A stretch of 12,202 nucleotides of DNA from DATHSY01 sp046729855 (GTDB taxonomy: Bacteria; Actinomycetota; UBA4738; HRBIN12): contig JBKPHM010000039.1 in assembly GCA_046729855.1 (NCBI GenBank), positions 1 to 12,202 on the forward strand. Reading direction: 5' to 3'. Below the pieces are notes generated by a model. That model saw only the letters and a list, made by a program, of their open reading frames with translations, did no database searches and had not been told where the DNA came from. Positions 1 through 7,347 of this stretch are shown one piece after another. Each line of letters opens with the position of its first letter. The first letter of the stretch is position 1. The position numbers and the translations under genes are program-made.

Positions 1-261
1 AACCATCGACACGCCCCGTTCGACGAGCCCTCGCGTCGGCAGCCCGTTCACGCGCGCTCCCTCGAACAGCACGTCGCCGGAGGAGGGAACGACGTACCCG
101 AGGATCGTCTTGAGCGTCGTGGTCTTGCCGCTCGCGTTGCCACCCAGCAAGCACACGATCTCTCCCGGGCGGACCTCGATGCTCACGTTCCGCAGTACCT
201 GAACCGGTCCGTAATGCGTGGTGACGTCTCGGAGCGCGAGGATCGCGCCGTCCGCGGTCAT
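1..261 (-). CDS. livF: Branched-chain amino acid ABC importer, ATP-binding subunit LivF (partial, 3' end outside window)
   Basis: This is the N-terminal 87 residues of the second ATPase of a LivJHMGF-type importer; it would hydrolyse ATP at the cytoplasmic face together with LivG. The visible part has the opening beta strands of an ABC ATPase (LRDVTTHYGPVQVLRNVS) and a Walker A motif GGNASGKTT at residues 40-48, followed by KTILG and the SSGDVLFEG turn. LivF proteins more often read GRNGAGKTT here, but the Gly, Lys and Thr that bind phosphate are kept. The ATG at 259-261 overlaps the livG stop codon as ATGA, and AAGGA at 271-275 lies 9 bases upstream, which fixes the start. Signature motif, Walker B and H-loop lie beyond the window. 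LivF rather than another ABC ATPase is judged mainly from its position after livG. Confidence 0.88.
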   Translation of the reverse strand, partial: MTADGAILALRDVTTHYGPVQVLRNVSIEVRPGEIVCLLGGNASGKTTTLKTILGYVVPSSGDVLFEGARVNGLPTRGLVERGVSMV

Positions 262-1040
262 CCGACCGCGTCCTTCCGACCGAGGTATGCCTCGATCACC
301 CGCTCGTCGTGGGCGACGTCCTCGTACGTGCCCTCTGCGATCTTCCGCCCGTAGTCGAGCGCAACGACGCGGTCCGAGACGCCCTTGACCACCCGCATGT
401 CGTGCTCGATCAGGAGGATGGTGTACCCGCGCTCGTCCCTCAGCTTCCCGGTGAGCTGCGTGAGCTCTTGGGTCTCGCGCGGATTCATCCCTGCGGTCGG
501 CTCGTCGAGCAACAGGATCTTGGGCTCCGAGGCCATCGCCCTCGCGAGCTCCAGCCGACGACGGTTCGCGTAGGACAACGACATCGCGAGCTGATCGAAT
601 CGGTAGCCGACCAGCCGCGTCCCGAAGAACCCGAGCGCCTCCTCGGCCCTCTCGCGGATCAGTTCCTCTTCGCGCCGGAAGAAGGGGGTGCGGAAGATGG
701 CGCGGAGCACCCCTGCCTTCGTACGGCAGTGCTGCGCGACCATGACGTTCTCGCGAACCGTCATGTCGGGGAACAGGCGGACGTTCTGGAACGTCCGGGC
801 GATCCCTCGCTCCAGGATGGCGCTCGGCGGGAGGCCGACGATATCGACGCCTTCGAACGAGACGTGCCCGTCGTCGGGCTGGATCAGCCCCGTGATGAGG
901 TTGAAGAGCGTGGTCTTGCCGGCACCGTTGGGCCCGATCACGCTCACGATCTCGCCCGCGTCGACGCTGAGGTCGAGCTTGTCGATCGCCCGGACGCCTC
1001 CGAACGACTTCACGAGATCCTCGATGACCAGGACCGCCAC
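258..1040 (-). CDS. livG: Branched-chain amino acid ABC importer, ATP-binding subunit LivG
   Basis: A complete 260-residue ABC ATPase of the LivG family, expected to pair with LivF and drive the LivHM permease. Motifs in order: Walker A GPNGAGKTT at 36-44, Q-loop TFQNVRLFP with Gln85, family-typical MTVRENVMVAQH at 93-104, signature LSYANRRRLELARA at 155-168, Walker B ILLLDEPTAGMNP at 175-187, and switch histidine in LLIEHDM (His213). The signature has Ala-Asn where many LivG proteins have Gly-Gln/Glu; the Ser and downstream arginines are kept, so I take it as family variation. The length is normal for LivG. The start is GTG at 1038-1040, with GGGGA six bases upstream overlapping the livM TAG stop. 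It sits 10 bases after livM and its TGA overlaps the livF ATG, so the genes are probably translationally coupled. Confidence 0.95.
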   Translation of the reverse strand: MAVLVIEDLVKSFGGVRAIDKLDLSVDAGEIVSVIGPNGAGKTTLFNLITGLIQPDDGHVSFEGVDIVGLPPSAILERGIARTFQNVRLFPDMTVRENVMVAQHCRTKAGVLRAIFRTPFFRREEELIRERAEEALGFFGTRLVGYRFDQLAMSLSYANRRRLELARAMASEPKILLLDEPTAGMNPRETQELTQLTGKLRDERGYTILLIEHDMRVVKGVSDRVVALDYGRKIAEGTYEDVAHDERVIEAYLGRKDAVG

Positions 1041-1050
1041 GGGCGTTCCC

Positions 1051-2832
1051 CTACCCGGTTCCCGCGGTCGTCGAGGCCGTCTCGGCCTGTGCGCGCACCC
1101 ACGCGTCTTGTTCGAGCTCCTCCTCGTGGAGCTCGCGCGCTCGACGACGGCTCGGGATGAGACCCTCGGGCCGCAGGAGCATCATCGCGATGAGGACCGC
1201 GCCGTACAGGAGGTACCGGAACTCCTGGAACTCCCGGAGCAGCTCGGGCAGCGCCACCAACAGCAGCGCCCCGACGACCACCCCCGGGATGCTCCCCATC
1301 CCGCCCACGATGATGATGATCAGGACGGTGAACGACACGATCACGTTGAAGCTGTTCGGGAAGACCGATCCGACCTTCACTCCGAACAGCGCGCCGGCGA
1401 GGCTGGCGAGCATCGCACCGATCACGAAGGCCCACAGCTTGGCTGCCACCGTGTTCACGCCCATGGCCTCGGCGACGCTCTCGTCCTCCCGCATCGCCAT
1501 CCATGCTCGTCCGATGCGCGAGTCCTGGAGCGCAGACGCGACGTAGGCGGCGAGCAGGGCGAAGGCAAGGATCGCGTAGAAGAAGAGCTGGGGTTCATTG
1601 AGCTCGATCGGGCCGATCGAGAGGTCGGGGATGCGCAGGATCCCCTGGGCGCCGCCGAAGATCGGCTTGAGCGCGTCGGACAAGAACAGGATCCTCGCGA
1701 TCTCGCCGAAGCCCAGCGTGACGATGGCGAGATAGTCCCCGCGCATACGGAGCACCGGCGTGCCGACCAGCAGGCCGGCCGCCACGGCGCACAGCATCAC
1801 GATCGGCAGCGCTACCCAGAACGCAAGCTCCGGAGCGAACGCGTCCGACGCCGGCGACGTGAACACCGCCGTCGCGTACGCGCCGACGGCGAAGAACGCG
1901 ACGTACCCGAGGTCCAGAAGGCCCGCGAACCCCACGACGATGTTCAGGCCGAGGGCCATCAACAGGTAGATCCCCGCGATGTTGAGGACCTCCGTCAGGA
2001 ACGGCCCCAGCACCCACGGCAGGACCGCGAGGACCGCGATGGCCGCGACCAGCCCTCCCGCGACCACGACCCGGCGACGATCGGGTTCCAGGGCCTCGAT
2101 TCGGGCCCGCACCGTCGGCGGTCGGACGCGGAGCACGACCCCTGCGCCGAACACGATCAGGCCGATCACGAGAGCGCTGACCAGCCGCAGCTCGCCAGTC
2201 GGCGCGTAAAGCGCGTCCTGCACGGGCCCCATCCGCGCGCCGCGCAGGATCTGGGACACGAGCGCCTCGAGCACGCCGAGCATCAGCACGACGACCAGCG
2301 CCCGGAACAGCGGCCCGCGCCACCGCTCAGCCAGGAGGTGAGAGGCGCCGCCCGCCAACCCCAGCATCACGTCGAGGACGAGCCCGATCAGGACGCCGAC
2401 GGCGAGCGATTGGCCGTACGTCAGGATCTCGACGAGCTGCGGGGAGACGCGGGTCAGGACGTCACGAACGTCGAACGTATCGACGAGCACGACGAACACC
2501 GCCATCACGGCACCGACGAGCAGCCCCGCGACCGCGCCGGCAACCACGTTGCGCGCCCCCCGCGTCGGCTCGGCGAAGCCCTTGAGGACGGGGGGCGGCT
2601 TCCCGGCGATGAGTCCGAAGACGAATGGAACGCCGAGCAGCAGGAGCTCGCCCAGCGAGAACGGACCGATCACCGAGCCGGCCTGATCGAAGGACTGGAT
2701 CATCCCGACCGCGGAGATGAAGATCGCCGTGAGGCCGCCCAGCAACCCCACCCTCACCGAGCGGCGGAGGTCGACTTGGCGCGCAGGCAGGAGTTCCTCG
2801 GCCGGCGCGTCGGTCCGCACCGCTTCCGCCAT
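1051..2832 (-). CDS. livM: Branched-chain amino acid ABC importer permease LivM with a long membrane-spanning N-terminal extension
   Basis: A 593-residue inner-membrane permease. The C-terminal ~320 residues are canonical LivM: GLNIVVGFAGLLDLGY at 295-310, LRMRGDYLAIVTLGFGEI at 361-378, the cytoplasmic coupling loop SRIGRAWMAMREDESVAEA at 438-456, and IVGGMGSIPGVVVGA at 508-522, ending in RPEGL and a charged tail rich in Arg and Glu. Ahead of this core lie about 250 further residues with roughly six hydrophobic stretches (near 28-46, 57-76, 94-117, 142-166, 175-195, 215-235), making the protein far longer than the usual 300-430 residues. The start is ATG at 2830-2832, sharing one base with the livH TGA stop, and GGAGGA at 2842-2847 lies 9 bases upstream. 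The same frame stays open to 3810 but there it only mirrors livH. The extension has no function I recognise. Confidence 0.93.
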   Translation of the reverse strand: MAEAVRTDAPAEELLPARQVDLRRSVRVGLLGGLTAIFISAVGMIQSFDQAGSVIGPFSLGELLLLGVPFVFGLIAGKPPPVLKGFAEPTRGARNVVAGAVAGLLVGAVMAVFVVLVDTFDVRDVLTRVSPQLVEILTYGQSLAVGVLIGLVLDVMLGLAGGASHLLAERWRGPLFRALVVVLMLGVLEALVSQILRGARMGPVQDALYAPTGELRLVSALVIGLIVFGAGVVLRVRPPTVRARIEALEPDRRRVVVAGGLVAAIAVLAVLPWVLGPFLTEVLNIAGIYLLMALGLNIVVGFAGLLDLGYVAFFAVGAYATAVFTSPASDAFAPELAFWVALPIVMLCAVAAGLLVGTPVLRMRGDYLAIVTLGFGEIARILFLSDALKPIFGGAQGILRIPDLSIGPIELNEPQLFFYAILAFALLAAYVASALQDSRIGRAWMAMREDESVAEAMGVNTVAAKLWAFVIGAMLASLAGALFGVKVGSVFPNSFNVIVSFTVLIIIIVGGMGSIPGVVVGALLLVALPELLREFQEFRYLLYGAVLIAMMLLRPEGLIPSRRRARELHEEELEQDAWVRAQAETASTTAGTG

Positions 2833-3911
2833 CAGGCGCGTTCCTCCGCGAGGCGCTCGCCCAAGATCCCGGTCGGCCGGAAGATCAGGATCATCACGAG
2901 CGCGAGGAAGGCCACGACGTCCTGGAGCTGGTGCGCCGAGGGCACGCCGAGGCCGAACAGCACGAGGCTCGGGCCGAGCGACTCGATCAGCCCCAGGGCG
3001 AGCCCGCCGACCATCGCGCCGGCGAGGTTCCCGATCCCGCCGAGGACCGACGCGGTGAACGCCTTGATGCCCACGAGGAAGCCGCTCAGGAAGTCGACCT
3101 GCCCGAACGTCAACCCGTAGAGCAGCCCGCCCGCCCCGGCCATCGCGCCGCCCACGGCGAACACGAGGGCGATCGAGCGGTCGACGTTGATGCCCATCAG
3201 GCTCGCCATCTCCTGATCCTCGGAGACCGCGCGGATGGCGCGCCCGGTCTTCGTCCGCTCGATGAAGAGATACAAACCGATGAGCATCACGACCGTCGCC
3301 ACGATCACGAGGGCCTGCACCTTGCCCAAGCGAAACCCGAAGATCGTGATCGCACCCTCCAGCGCTTCGACCGGTGGATAGGACTTCGAGTCGGCGCCGA
3401 ACAGGCCCGCGAACGCATACTGCAGGAAGAACGATGCGCCGACCGCCGTGATGAACGGGACGAGCCGGGGCCGCCCTCGCAGTGGCCGATACGCGACGCG
3501 CTCGAGCAGCAGTGAGATCGATGTGGACGTTGCGACGGCCGCCATGAGCGCGATCAGCAGGGCCACGAACGGGAGCGACGCCCACATCGGCGTGCCGGAG
3601 AGTGCGTCCGCGACGAAGAAGGCAATCATCGAGCCAGCCATGAAGACCTCGCCATGCGCGAAGTTGATGAATCGGAGGACGCCGTACACCATCGTGTACC
3701 CGAGCGCGACGAGCGCGTACACGGCGCCCTGGCTCACGCCGGCCACGAGCAGACCGCGCCATTGATCGGCCGTGAGCCTGCCGCTGGTGATGCTTCTGTA
3801 GCTGCCCCACACGACGGCGAGGAGCGCAGCGATGCGAACCACCCAGAGGAAGGCGTCAACCGCCGACAGCCTTCCGGCGCGGCGGGCCCTCAGCTCTACG
3901 GTCTGGGCCAT
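2832..3911 (-). CDS. livH: Branched-chain amino acid ABC importer permease LivH
   Basis: A 359-residue permease that would form the transmembrane channel with LivM. LivH hallmarks are clear: GVSQGAVYALVALGYTMVYG at 58-77 followed by LRFINFAHGEVFMAG at 79-93, RVAYRPLRGRPRLVPFITAVG at 138-158 (family-typical conserved loop), the coupling loop TKTGRAIRAVSEDQEMASLMG at 220-240, KAFTASVLGGIGNLAGAMVGG at 283-303, and the closing RPTGILGE. About 55 residues precede the usual LivH start and contain one extra hydrophobic segment near 20-37, so it is somewhat longer than the typical ~300 residues. The ATG at 3909-3911 has only a weak GGA seven bases upstream. The TGA stop overlaps the livM ATG by one base. 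Substrate specificity cannot be read from the permease. Confidence 0.94.
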   Translation of the reverse strand: MAQTVELRARRAGRLSAVDAFLWVVRIAALLAVVWGSYRSITSGRLTADQWRGLLVAGVSQGAVYALVALGYTMVYGVLRFINFAHGEVFMAGSMIAFFVADALSGTPMWASLPFVALLIALMAAVATSTSISLLLERVAYRPLRGRPRLVPFITAVGASFFLQYAFAGLFGADSKSYPPVEALEGAITIFGFRLGKVQALVIVATVVMLIGLYLFIERTKTGRAIRAVSEDQEMASLMGINVDRSIALVFAVGGAMAGAGGLLYGLTFGQVDFLSGFLVGIKAFTASVLGGIGNLAGAMVGGLALGLIESLGPSLVLFGLGVPSAHQLQDVVAFLALVMILIFRPTGILGERLAEERA

Positions 3912-3977
3912 GTCATCGTCCGCGGTGACCTAACCATCGCCACACCGCTTCTGCAAACCATCGAGCCTCGGTCGCTC

Positions 3978-4019
3978 CGAGGAGAGGGGTATCGGGTTCC
4001 CGGATACCCCCTCCCCTCG
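3978..4019 (-). terminator. Long imperfect hairpin in the livJ-livH gap (attenuator, RNA-processing or stabilising element)
   Basis: In the 124-base gap between the livJ stop and the livH start, CGAGGAGAGGGGTATC (3978-3993) is complementary to GATACCCCCTCCCCTCG (4003-4019) with one bulged C and one mismatch. The nine bases between, GGGTTCCCG, can pair a further three GC pairs around TT. The stem is therefore about 16-19 base pairs and very GC-rich. On the transcribed minus strand no run of T follows it, so it is not a classical intrinsic terminator. Such hairpins between a binding-protein gene and its permease genes are known to raise the binding protein's mRNA level relative to the permeases, by partial termination or by blocking 3' decay. 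That role here is inferred. The rest of the gap shows only weak promoter-like sequence ahead of livH. Confidence 0.5.
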
Positions 4020-4035
4020 ATCGATGAGTGGCTAC

Positions 4036-5298
4036 TTAGTCCTCTGGCTCGAACGTGAAGAGCACGTTCGCCCGGACCTGGTCGATGGTCTTGGCCTCCT
4101 CCGTGTTCTGGACGACGTCGATGGCTGGGTCGGCGCAGTCGCCGAACTCGTCGCAGGTGATCGTCCCGGTCAGGCCCTCGAAGCCGGACGTGGCCCCGAC
4201 GGCGTCGCGGAGGGCCTGGCGATCGATCTGCAGCGTGCCACCCTCGTCCACGGCGACCTTCTCGATCGCCGCGAAGAGCACGTTGGCGGCGTCGTACGCG
4301 TGCGCGTGGAACGCCTGGATCGGCTTCTCCCCAAACTTCTCCTCGTACTTGGCGACGAATTCCGCGTAGTCGGGTCCGGTCGGCGTCTGGGGGCCGGAGA
4401 AGTACATGCCCTCCGTCTGCGGAAGCTCGATGTAGGTGTCGGACAGGAGCCCGTCGGCGCCCATCAGGACCGCCGCATCGAGTCCGGCGACCTCCTTCGC
4501 CTGCGCGGCGATGAAGTCCCCCGCCGGCTGGAAGATCGGGAAGTAGACGAGCTCTGCGCCCGCCGCCGCGACCTCGGTGAGCACTGGCTTCATGTCCTTC
4601 TGGTCCACTCCGACGGACGTGGCGAGCACGACCTCACCGCCGAGCTCCTTGAAGCTCTTCCCGAACGCCGTCGCCAGACCCTCGGTGTACGGGTCGCCGT
4701 CGTGGATCGTGGCGGCCTTCGTGATGTCGAGCTCGGAGTAGACGAACTCCGCGGCGGCCGCTCCCTGAACCTCGTCGTTGTGCGCGGTTCGGTAGTAACC
4801 GGGCAGGTGCGCCTCGGCCTCCTCGCCCGCGATCGACGTCAGCAGCGGCGACGTGTTGGACCCGGAGATCATCGTGTATCCCGCCTCGGAAAGGATCTCC
4901 ATGGCCGGGATCGCCGCGCCGGAACAGCTGGTGCCGATGACCCCGACGATCTGTGGATCCGCCACGATCCGTTGCGCACCGGTCGTCCCCTGCTCGGCGG
5001 CGCAGCCGTCGTCGAGGTCGACGATCTCGATCGGGTGGCCCAGGAGCTCGCCGCCCTTGTCGTCGATGGCGATCTCGACGGCGCGGAGCTGGTCCTCACC
5101 CAGGCTCGCGGTATCGCCGCTGAGCGACTCGAATACCGCGATCTTGATCGGCGCGCCCGACTCGACGGTGACGGCTCCAAGCGGTCCCGGCTCGAAGCCG
5201 CCTCCGCCGCCGCCGTCTTCTTCCTCGCCGCAGGCCGCGGCGACCAGGGCCAGCGCGGCGACGAGCACGAGCCACGTCAGGTATCTGCGCTTGCTCAC
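4036..5298 (-). CDS. livJ: Branched-chain amino acid-type ABC importer substrate-binding lipoprotein LivJ
   Basis: A 420-residue type-I periplasmic-binding-fold protein that would be anchored outside the membrane and hand substrate to LivHM. Residues 1-22 form a lipoprotein signal (basic SKRR, hydrophobic LTWLVLVAALALVAAA) ending at Cys23; the -3 residue is Ala rather than the preferred Leu. A Glu/Gly-rich linker with six consecutive glycines (29-34) follows. The fold begins at IKIAVFESLSGDTASLG (51-67); GHPIEIVDLDDGC, VGVIGTSCSGAAIPAMEIL and GYTMISGSNTSP are typical of the family. Cys99 and Cys125 are placed like the LivJ disulphide; Cys382 and Cys388 bracket a second acidic loop. GTG at 5296-5298 is chosen because the signal peptide begins there and a strong ribosome binding site lies six bases upstream. 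The ligand could be a branched-chain amino acid or another small amide or amino acid; the sequence does not decide. Confidence 0.93.
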   Translation of the reverse strand: MSKRRYLTWLVLVAALALVAAACGEEEDGGGGGGFEPGPLGAVTVESGAPIKIAVFESLSGDTASLGEDQLRAVEIAIDDKGGELLGHPIEIVDLDDGCAAEQGTTGAQRIVADPQIVGVIGTSCSGAAIPAMEILSEAGYTMISGSNTSPLLTSIAGEEAEAHLPGYYRTAHNDEVQGAAAAEFVYSELDITKAATIHDGDPYTEGLATAFGKSFKELGGEVVLATSVGVDQKDMKPVLTEVAAAGAELVYFPIFQPAGDFIAAQAKEVAGLDAAVLMGADGLLSDTYIELPQTEGMYFSGPQTPTGPDYAEFVAKYEEKFGEKPIQAFHAHAYDAANVLFAAIEKVAVDEGGTLQIDRQALRDAVGATSGFEGLTGTITCDEFGDCADPAIDVVQNTEEAKTIDQVRANVLFTFEPED

Positions 5299-5369
5299 TC
5301 CCCTCTCCCTTCTCTCACAACTGCAGTGGAATACCACGTCGGAGCCTTTTCGCGAAAGCCAGGGCGCCG
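5299..5369 (-). promoter_or_regulatory. trpA-livJ gap with two small palindromes; possible livJ promoter/operator region
   Basis: This 71-base gap is less GC-rich than its surroundings. It holds a perfect 10-base palindrome TTTCGCGAAA at 5348-5357 and a near-perfect inverted repeat GTGGAATACCAC at 5326-5337, both upstream of the livJ ribosome binding site. I see no convincing -35/-10 pair and no T-rich terminator after trpA, so livJ could be read through from trp or start from its own promoter. The palindromes could be operator half-sites or chance. Confidence 0.3.
5305..5311 (-). promoter_or_regulatory. Ribosome binding site of livJ
   Basis: The minus strand reads AAGGGAG here, six bases before the GTG at 5296-5298, in a purine-only run that continues to the start codon. 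It is the strongest Shine-Dalgarno match in the window and decides the livJ start, because the open frame continues upstream into sequence that only mirrors trpA. Confidence 0.75.
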
Positions 5370-6158
5370 TCAACCACTGGGAACGCTTGCGCGGAAGGCC
5401 GCGGCAAGGTCGAGCGCGGCATCGCGCTCGCCGGCCAGCACGTGACGCATCAGGGCGCTGCCGACGATCACGCCATCCGCGAACCGGCAGGCTGCAGCGG
5501 CCTGCTCGGGCGTCCCGATCCCCACGCCGACCAGCAGCGGACGGTCCGTGAGCGGGCGCAGCCCCGCGACGAGCGCCTCGGCGGTGGCGTCCAGGCGTTC
5601 GCGCTCGCCGGTCACGCCGTAGGTCGCGATGCAGTACACGAACCCGTGGGAGGCATCCGCGATGGCCGCGAGGCGGTCGGCTCCCGAGCCGGGGGCCGCG
5701 AGCAGCACGGGCGCGACCTGCTCCTTGGCGCACAGCGCCACCCACTCGTCGGCCTCGTCGACGGGGAGGTCGGGGACGATGACGCCGGAGACCCCCGCGT
5801 TGGCGGCCTCGGCCAAGAAGGCGTCGGGGCCTACGCGAAGGACCGGGTTGAAGTAGGTCATGACGGCGACGGGCACGCCGGATGCCGCATCGCGGATCGT
5901 CGCGAGCACCCGCGTTGGCGTCGCCCCGGCGTCGAGCGCGCGCTTGGACGCCTCCTGGATCACGCCGCCGTCCATCACCGGGTCGGAGAACGGGATCCCG
6001 ACCTCGATCGCGTCGGCGCCGGCTTCCCCGAGCCGCCGCAGGAGGTCGGCGTCGACGCCGGGGCATCCCCCCGTGACGTACGGGACGAACGCCCGGCCGC
6101 CGGCGTCGAGCCGCGCGCGCAACGCCCGCTCGAGCTCCGCGGTCGTGGTGTCAGCCAC
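5370..6158 (-). CDS. trpA: Tryptophan synthase alpha subunit
   Basis: TrpA cleaves indole-3-glycerol phosphate to indole and glyceraldehyde 3-phosphate and channels indole to TrpB in the cytoplasmic alpha2-beta2 complex. The 262-residue protein is a TIM barrel of normal length with PYVTGGCPG at 26-34, ADAIEVGIPFSDPVMDG at 48-64 containing the two catalytic acids (Glu52 and Asp63, matching Glu49 and Asp60 of the Salmonella enzyme), MTYFNPVLRVG at 100-110, VIVPDLPVDEA, and the phosphate-binding VGVGIGTPEQA and GVIVGSALM near the C terminus. The start is GTG at 6156-6158, which overlaps the end of trpB by eight bases, and upstream in-frame sequence only mirrors trpB. The overlap implies coupled translation, as expected for subunits needed in equal amounts. 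Confidence 0.97.
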   Translation of the reverse strand: MADTTTAELERALRARLDAGGRAFVPYVTGGCPGVDADLLRRLGEAGADAIEVGIPFSDPVMDGGVIQEASKRALDAGATPTRVLATIRDAASGVPVAVMTYFNPVLRVGPDAFLAEAANAGVSGVIVPDLPVDEADEWVALCAKEQVAPVLLAAPGSGADRLAAIADASHGFVYCIATYGVTGERERLDATAEALVAGLRPLTDRPLLVGVGIGTPEQAAAACRFADGVIVGSALMRHVLAGERDAALDLAAAFRASVPSG

Positions 6159-7347
6159 CGGCCCGCTCTGCCAGCGCCCTGCGTACCGTGTCCAGGTCCT
6201 TGTCGCCGCGCCCCGACAGGTTGACCAGGACCAGCGACCCCTCGGGGAGCGGCCGATCCAGCAACCACCCGATCGCATGCGCGGGCTCGAGCGCCGGCAG
6301 GATGCCCTCGAGCCGCGCGAGCGCCTGGAAGCCGTCGAGCGCCTGCCCGTCGGTCGCTGAGACGTACTCGGCAAGCCCCGCGTCCTTGAAATGGGCATGC
6401 TCGGGGCCGACGCCGGGGTAGTCGAGTCCCGCCGAGATCGAGTGGGTCGGCAGGACCTGGCCCTGCGCGTCCTGCAGCAGGTACGAGAGCGAACCGTGCA
6501 GGACGCCCGGTTCGCCCATCGTGAGCGAACGGCAATGCTCGCCCTCGGCCGTTCCACGGCCGCCGGCCTCGACGCCGATCAGTCGGACGCCCGTCTCGCC
6601 GACGAAGGCAGCGAAGATGCCCATCGCGTTGCTGCCGCCGCCGACGCACGCCAGGACCGCGTCGGGGGCGCGGCCCTCGGCCCCGCGGAGCTGGGCGCGC
6701 GCCTCGTCGCCGATCACCCGTTGGAGATCGCGGACGAGGGCGGGGAACGGGTGCGGGCCTGCGACCGATCCGATCACGTAATGCGTGTCGCGGACCGTTG
6801 TCGCCCAGTCGCGCATCGCCTCGTTCATCGCGTCCTTCAGCGTCCTCGTCCCGGACGTCACCGATACGACCTCGGCGCCGAGGAGCAGCATCCGCTCGAC
6901 ATTGGGCGCCTGGCGGATCGTGTCCTCCTCGCCCATGTAGACGACGCACGGCAGTCCGAACAGCGCACACGCCGTCGCGGTCGCGACGCCGTGCTGGCCG
7001 GCGCCGGTTTCCGCGATGATGCGGCGCTTCCCGAGGTGCCGTGCCAGCAGGACCTGGCCGAGGGTGTTGTTGATCTTGTGCGCGCCGGTGTGGTTCAGGT
7101 CCTCGCGCTTCAGGTAGATCCGGTAGCCGAGCTCGTCCGACAGCCGCGACGCGAGCGTCAGGGCGGACGGACGGCCCACGTAGTCGCGCAGCAGCGCGTC
7201 GAGTTCCCCGCGGAACGCGCCGTCGTCGCGCAGCTGCGACCACGCCGCCGTCAGCTCATCGAGCGCCGGGATCAGGATCTCGGGGACGTACCGACCGCCG
7301 TAGCGCCCGTACCTGCCGCGGACGTCGGGACCCGTCGCGACGCTCAC
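6151..7347 (-). CDS. trpB: Tryptophan synthase beta subunit
   Basis: The PLP enzyme that condenses indole with serine to form tryptophan. At 398 residues it is normal-length TrpB of the main (TrpB1) type that works with TrpA. It shows the N-terminal GRYGRYGGRYVPEILIPAL at 11-29, the PLP lysine in LNHTGAHKINNTLGQ (Lys91), AETGAGQHGVATA at 112-124 with catalytic Glu113, the PLP-phosphate loop CVGGGSNAMG at 234-243, SISAGLDYPGVGPEH at 303-317, and LSGRGDKD at 377-384 with Ser378 facing the PLP ring. The start is GTG at 7345-7347, overlapping the trpC stop as GTGA; no clear ribosome binding site precedes it, so translation probably depends on coupling to trpC. Confidence 0.98.
   Translation of the reverse strand: MSVATGPDVRGRYGRYGGRYVPEILIPALDELTAAWSQLRDDGAFRGELDALLRDYVGRPSALTLASRLSDELGYRIYLKREDLNHTGAHKINNTLGQVLLARHLGKRRIIAETGAGQHGVATATACALFGLPCVVYMGEEDTIRQAPNVERMLLLGAEVVSVTSGTRTLKDAMNEAMRDWATTVRDTHYVIGSVAGPHPFPALVRDLQRVIGDEARAQLRGAEGRAPDAVLACVGGGSNAMGIFAAFVGETGVRLIGVEAGGRGTAEGEHCRSLTMGEPGVLHGSLSYLLQDAQGQVLPTHSISAGLDYPGVGPEHAHFKDAGLAEYVSATDGQALDGFQALARLEGILPALEPAHAIGWLLDRPLPEGSLVLVNLSGRGDKDLDTVRRALAERAGG

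Noticed and set aside
552..578. LivG signature reading LSYAN instead of LSGGQ/LSYGQ
   Set aside because: All other ATPase motifs are intact and this position varies within LivG proteins, so I do not infer a defect.
688..3120. Plus-strand open frame of 810 codons opposite livG and livM
   Set aside because: The product is an Arg/Asp/His/Gln-rich string with no domain, as expected on the opposite strand of GC-rich membrane-protein genes; the minus-strand frames match known families throughout.
1051..3810. A single 919-residue LivH-LivM-like fusion in the livM frame
   Set aside because: Residues before the ATG at 2830-2832 are an Arg-rich out-of-frame reading of livH; LivH motifs are in the other frame, and the livM start has a good ribosome binding site.
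5198..5215. GCC-rich triplet repeat
   Set aside because: It encodes the glycine linker after the lipoprotein cysteine of LivJ, a common flexible tether, and needs no separate explanation.
4024..5551. Plus-strand open frames of 473 and 232 codons opposite livJ
   Set aside because: Low-complexity Arg/Asp/Gly/Leu or Ser/Pro/Arg composition, no recognisable motifs, and full overlap with a well-supported gene.
4036..6066. Longer 676-residue version of LivJ
   Set aside because: The extra N-terminal part is an out-of-frame reading of trpA; the lipoprotein signal and ribosome binding site place the start at 5298.
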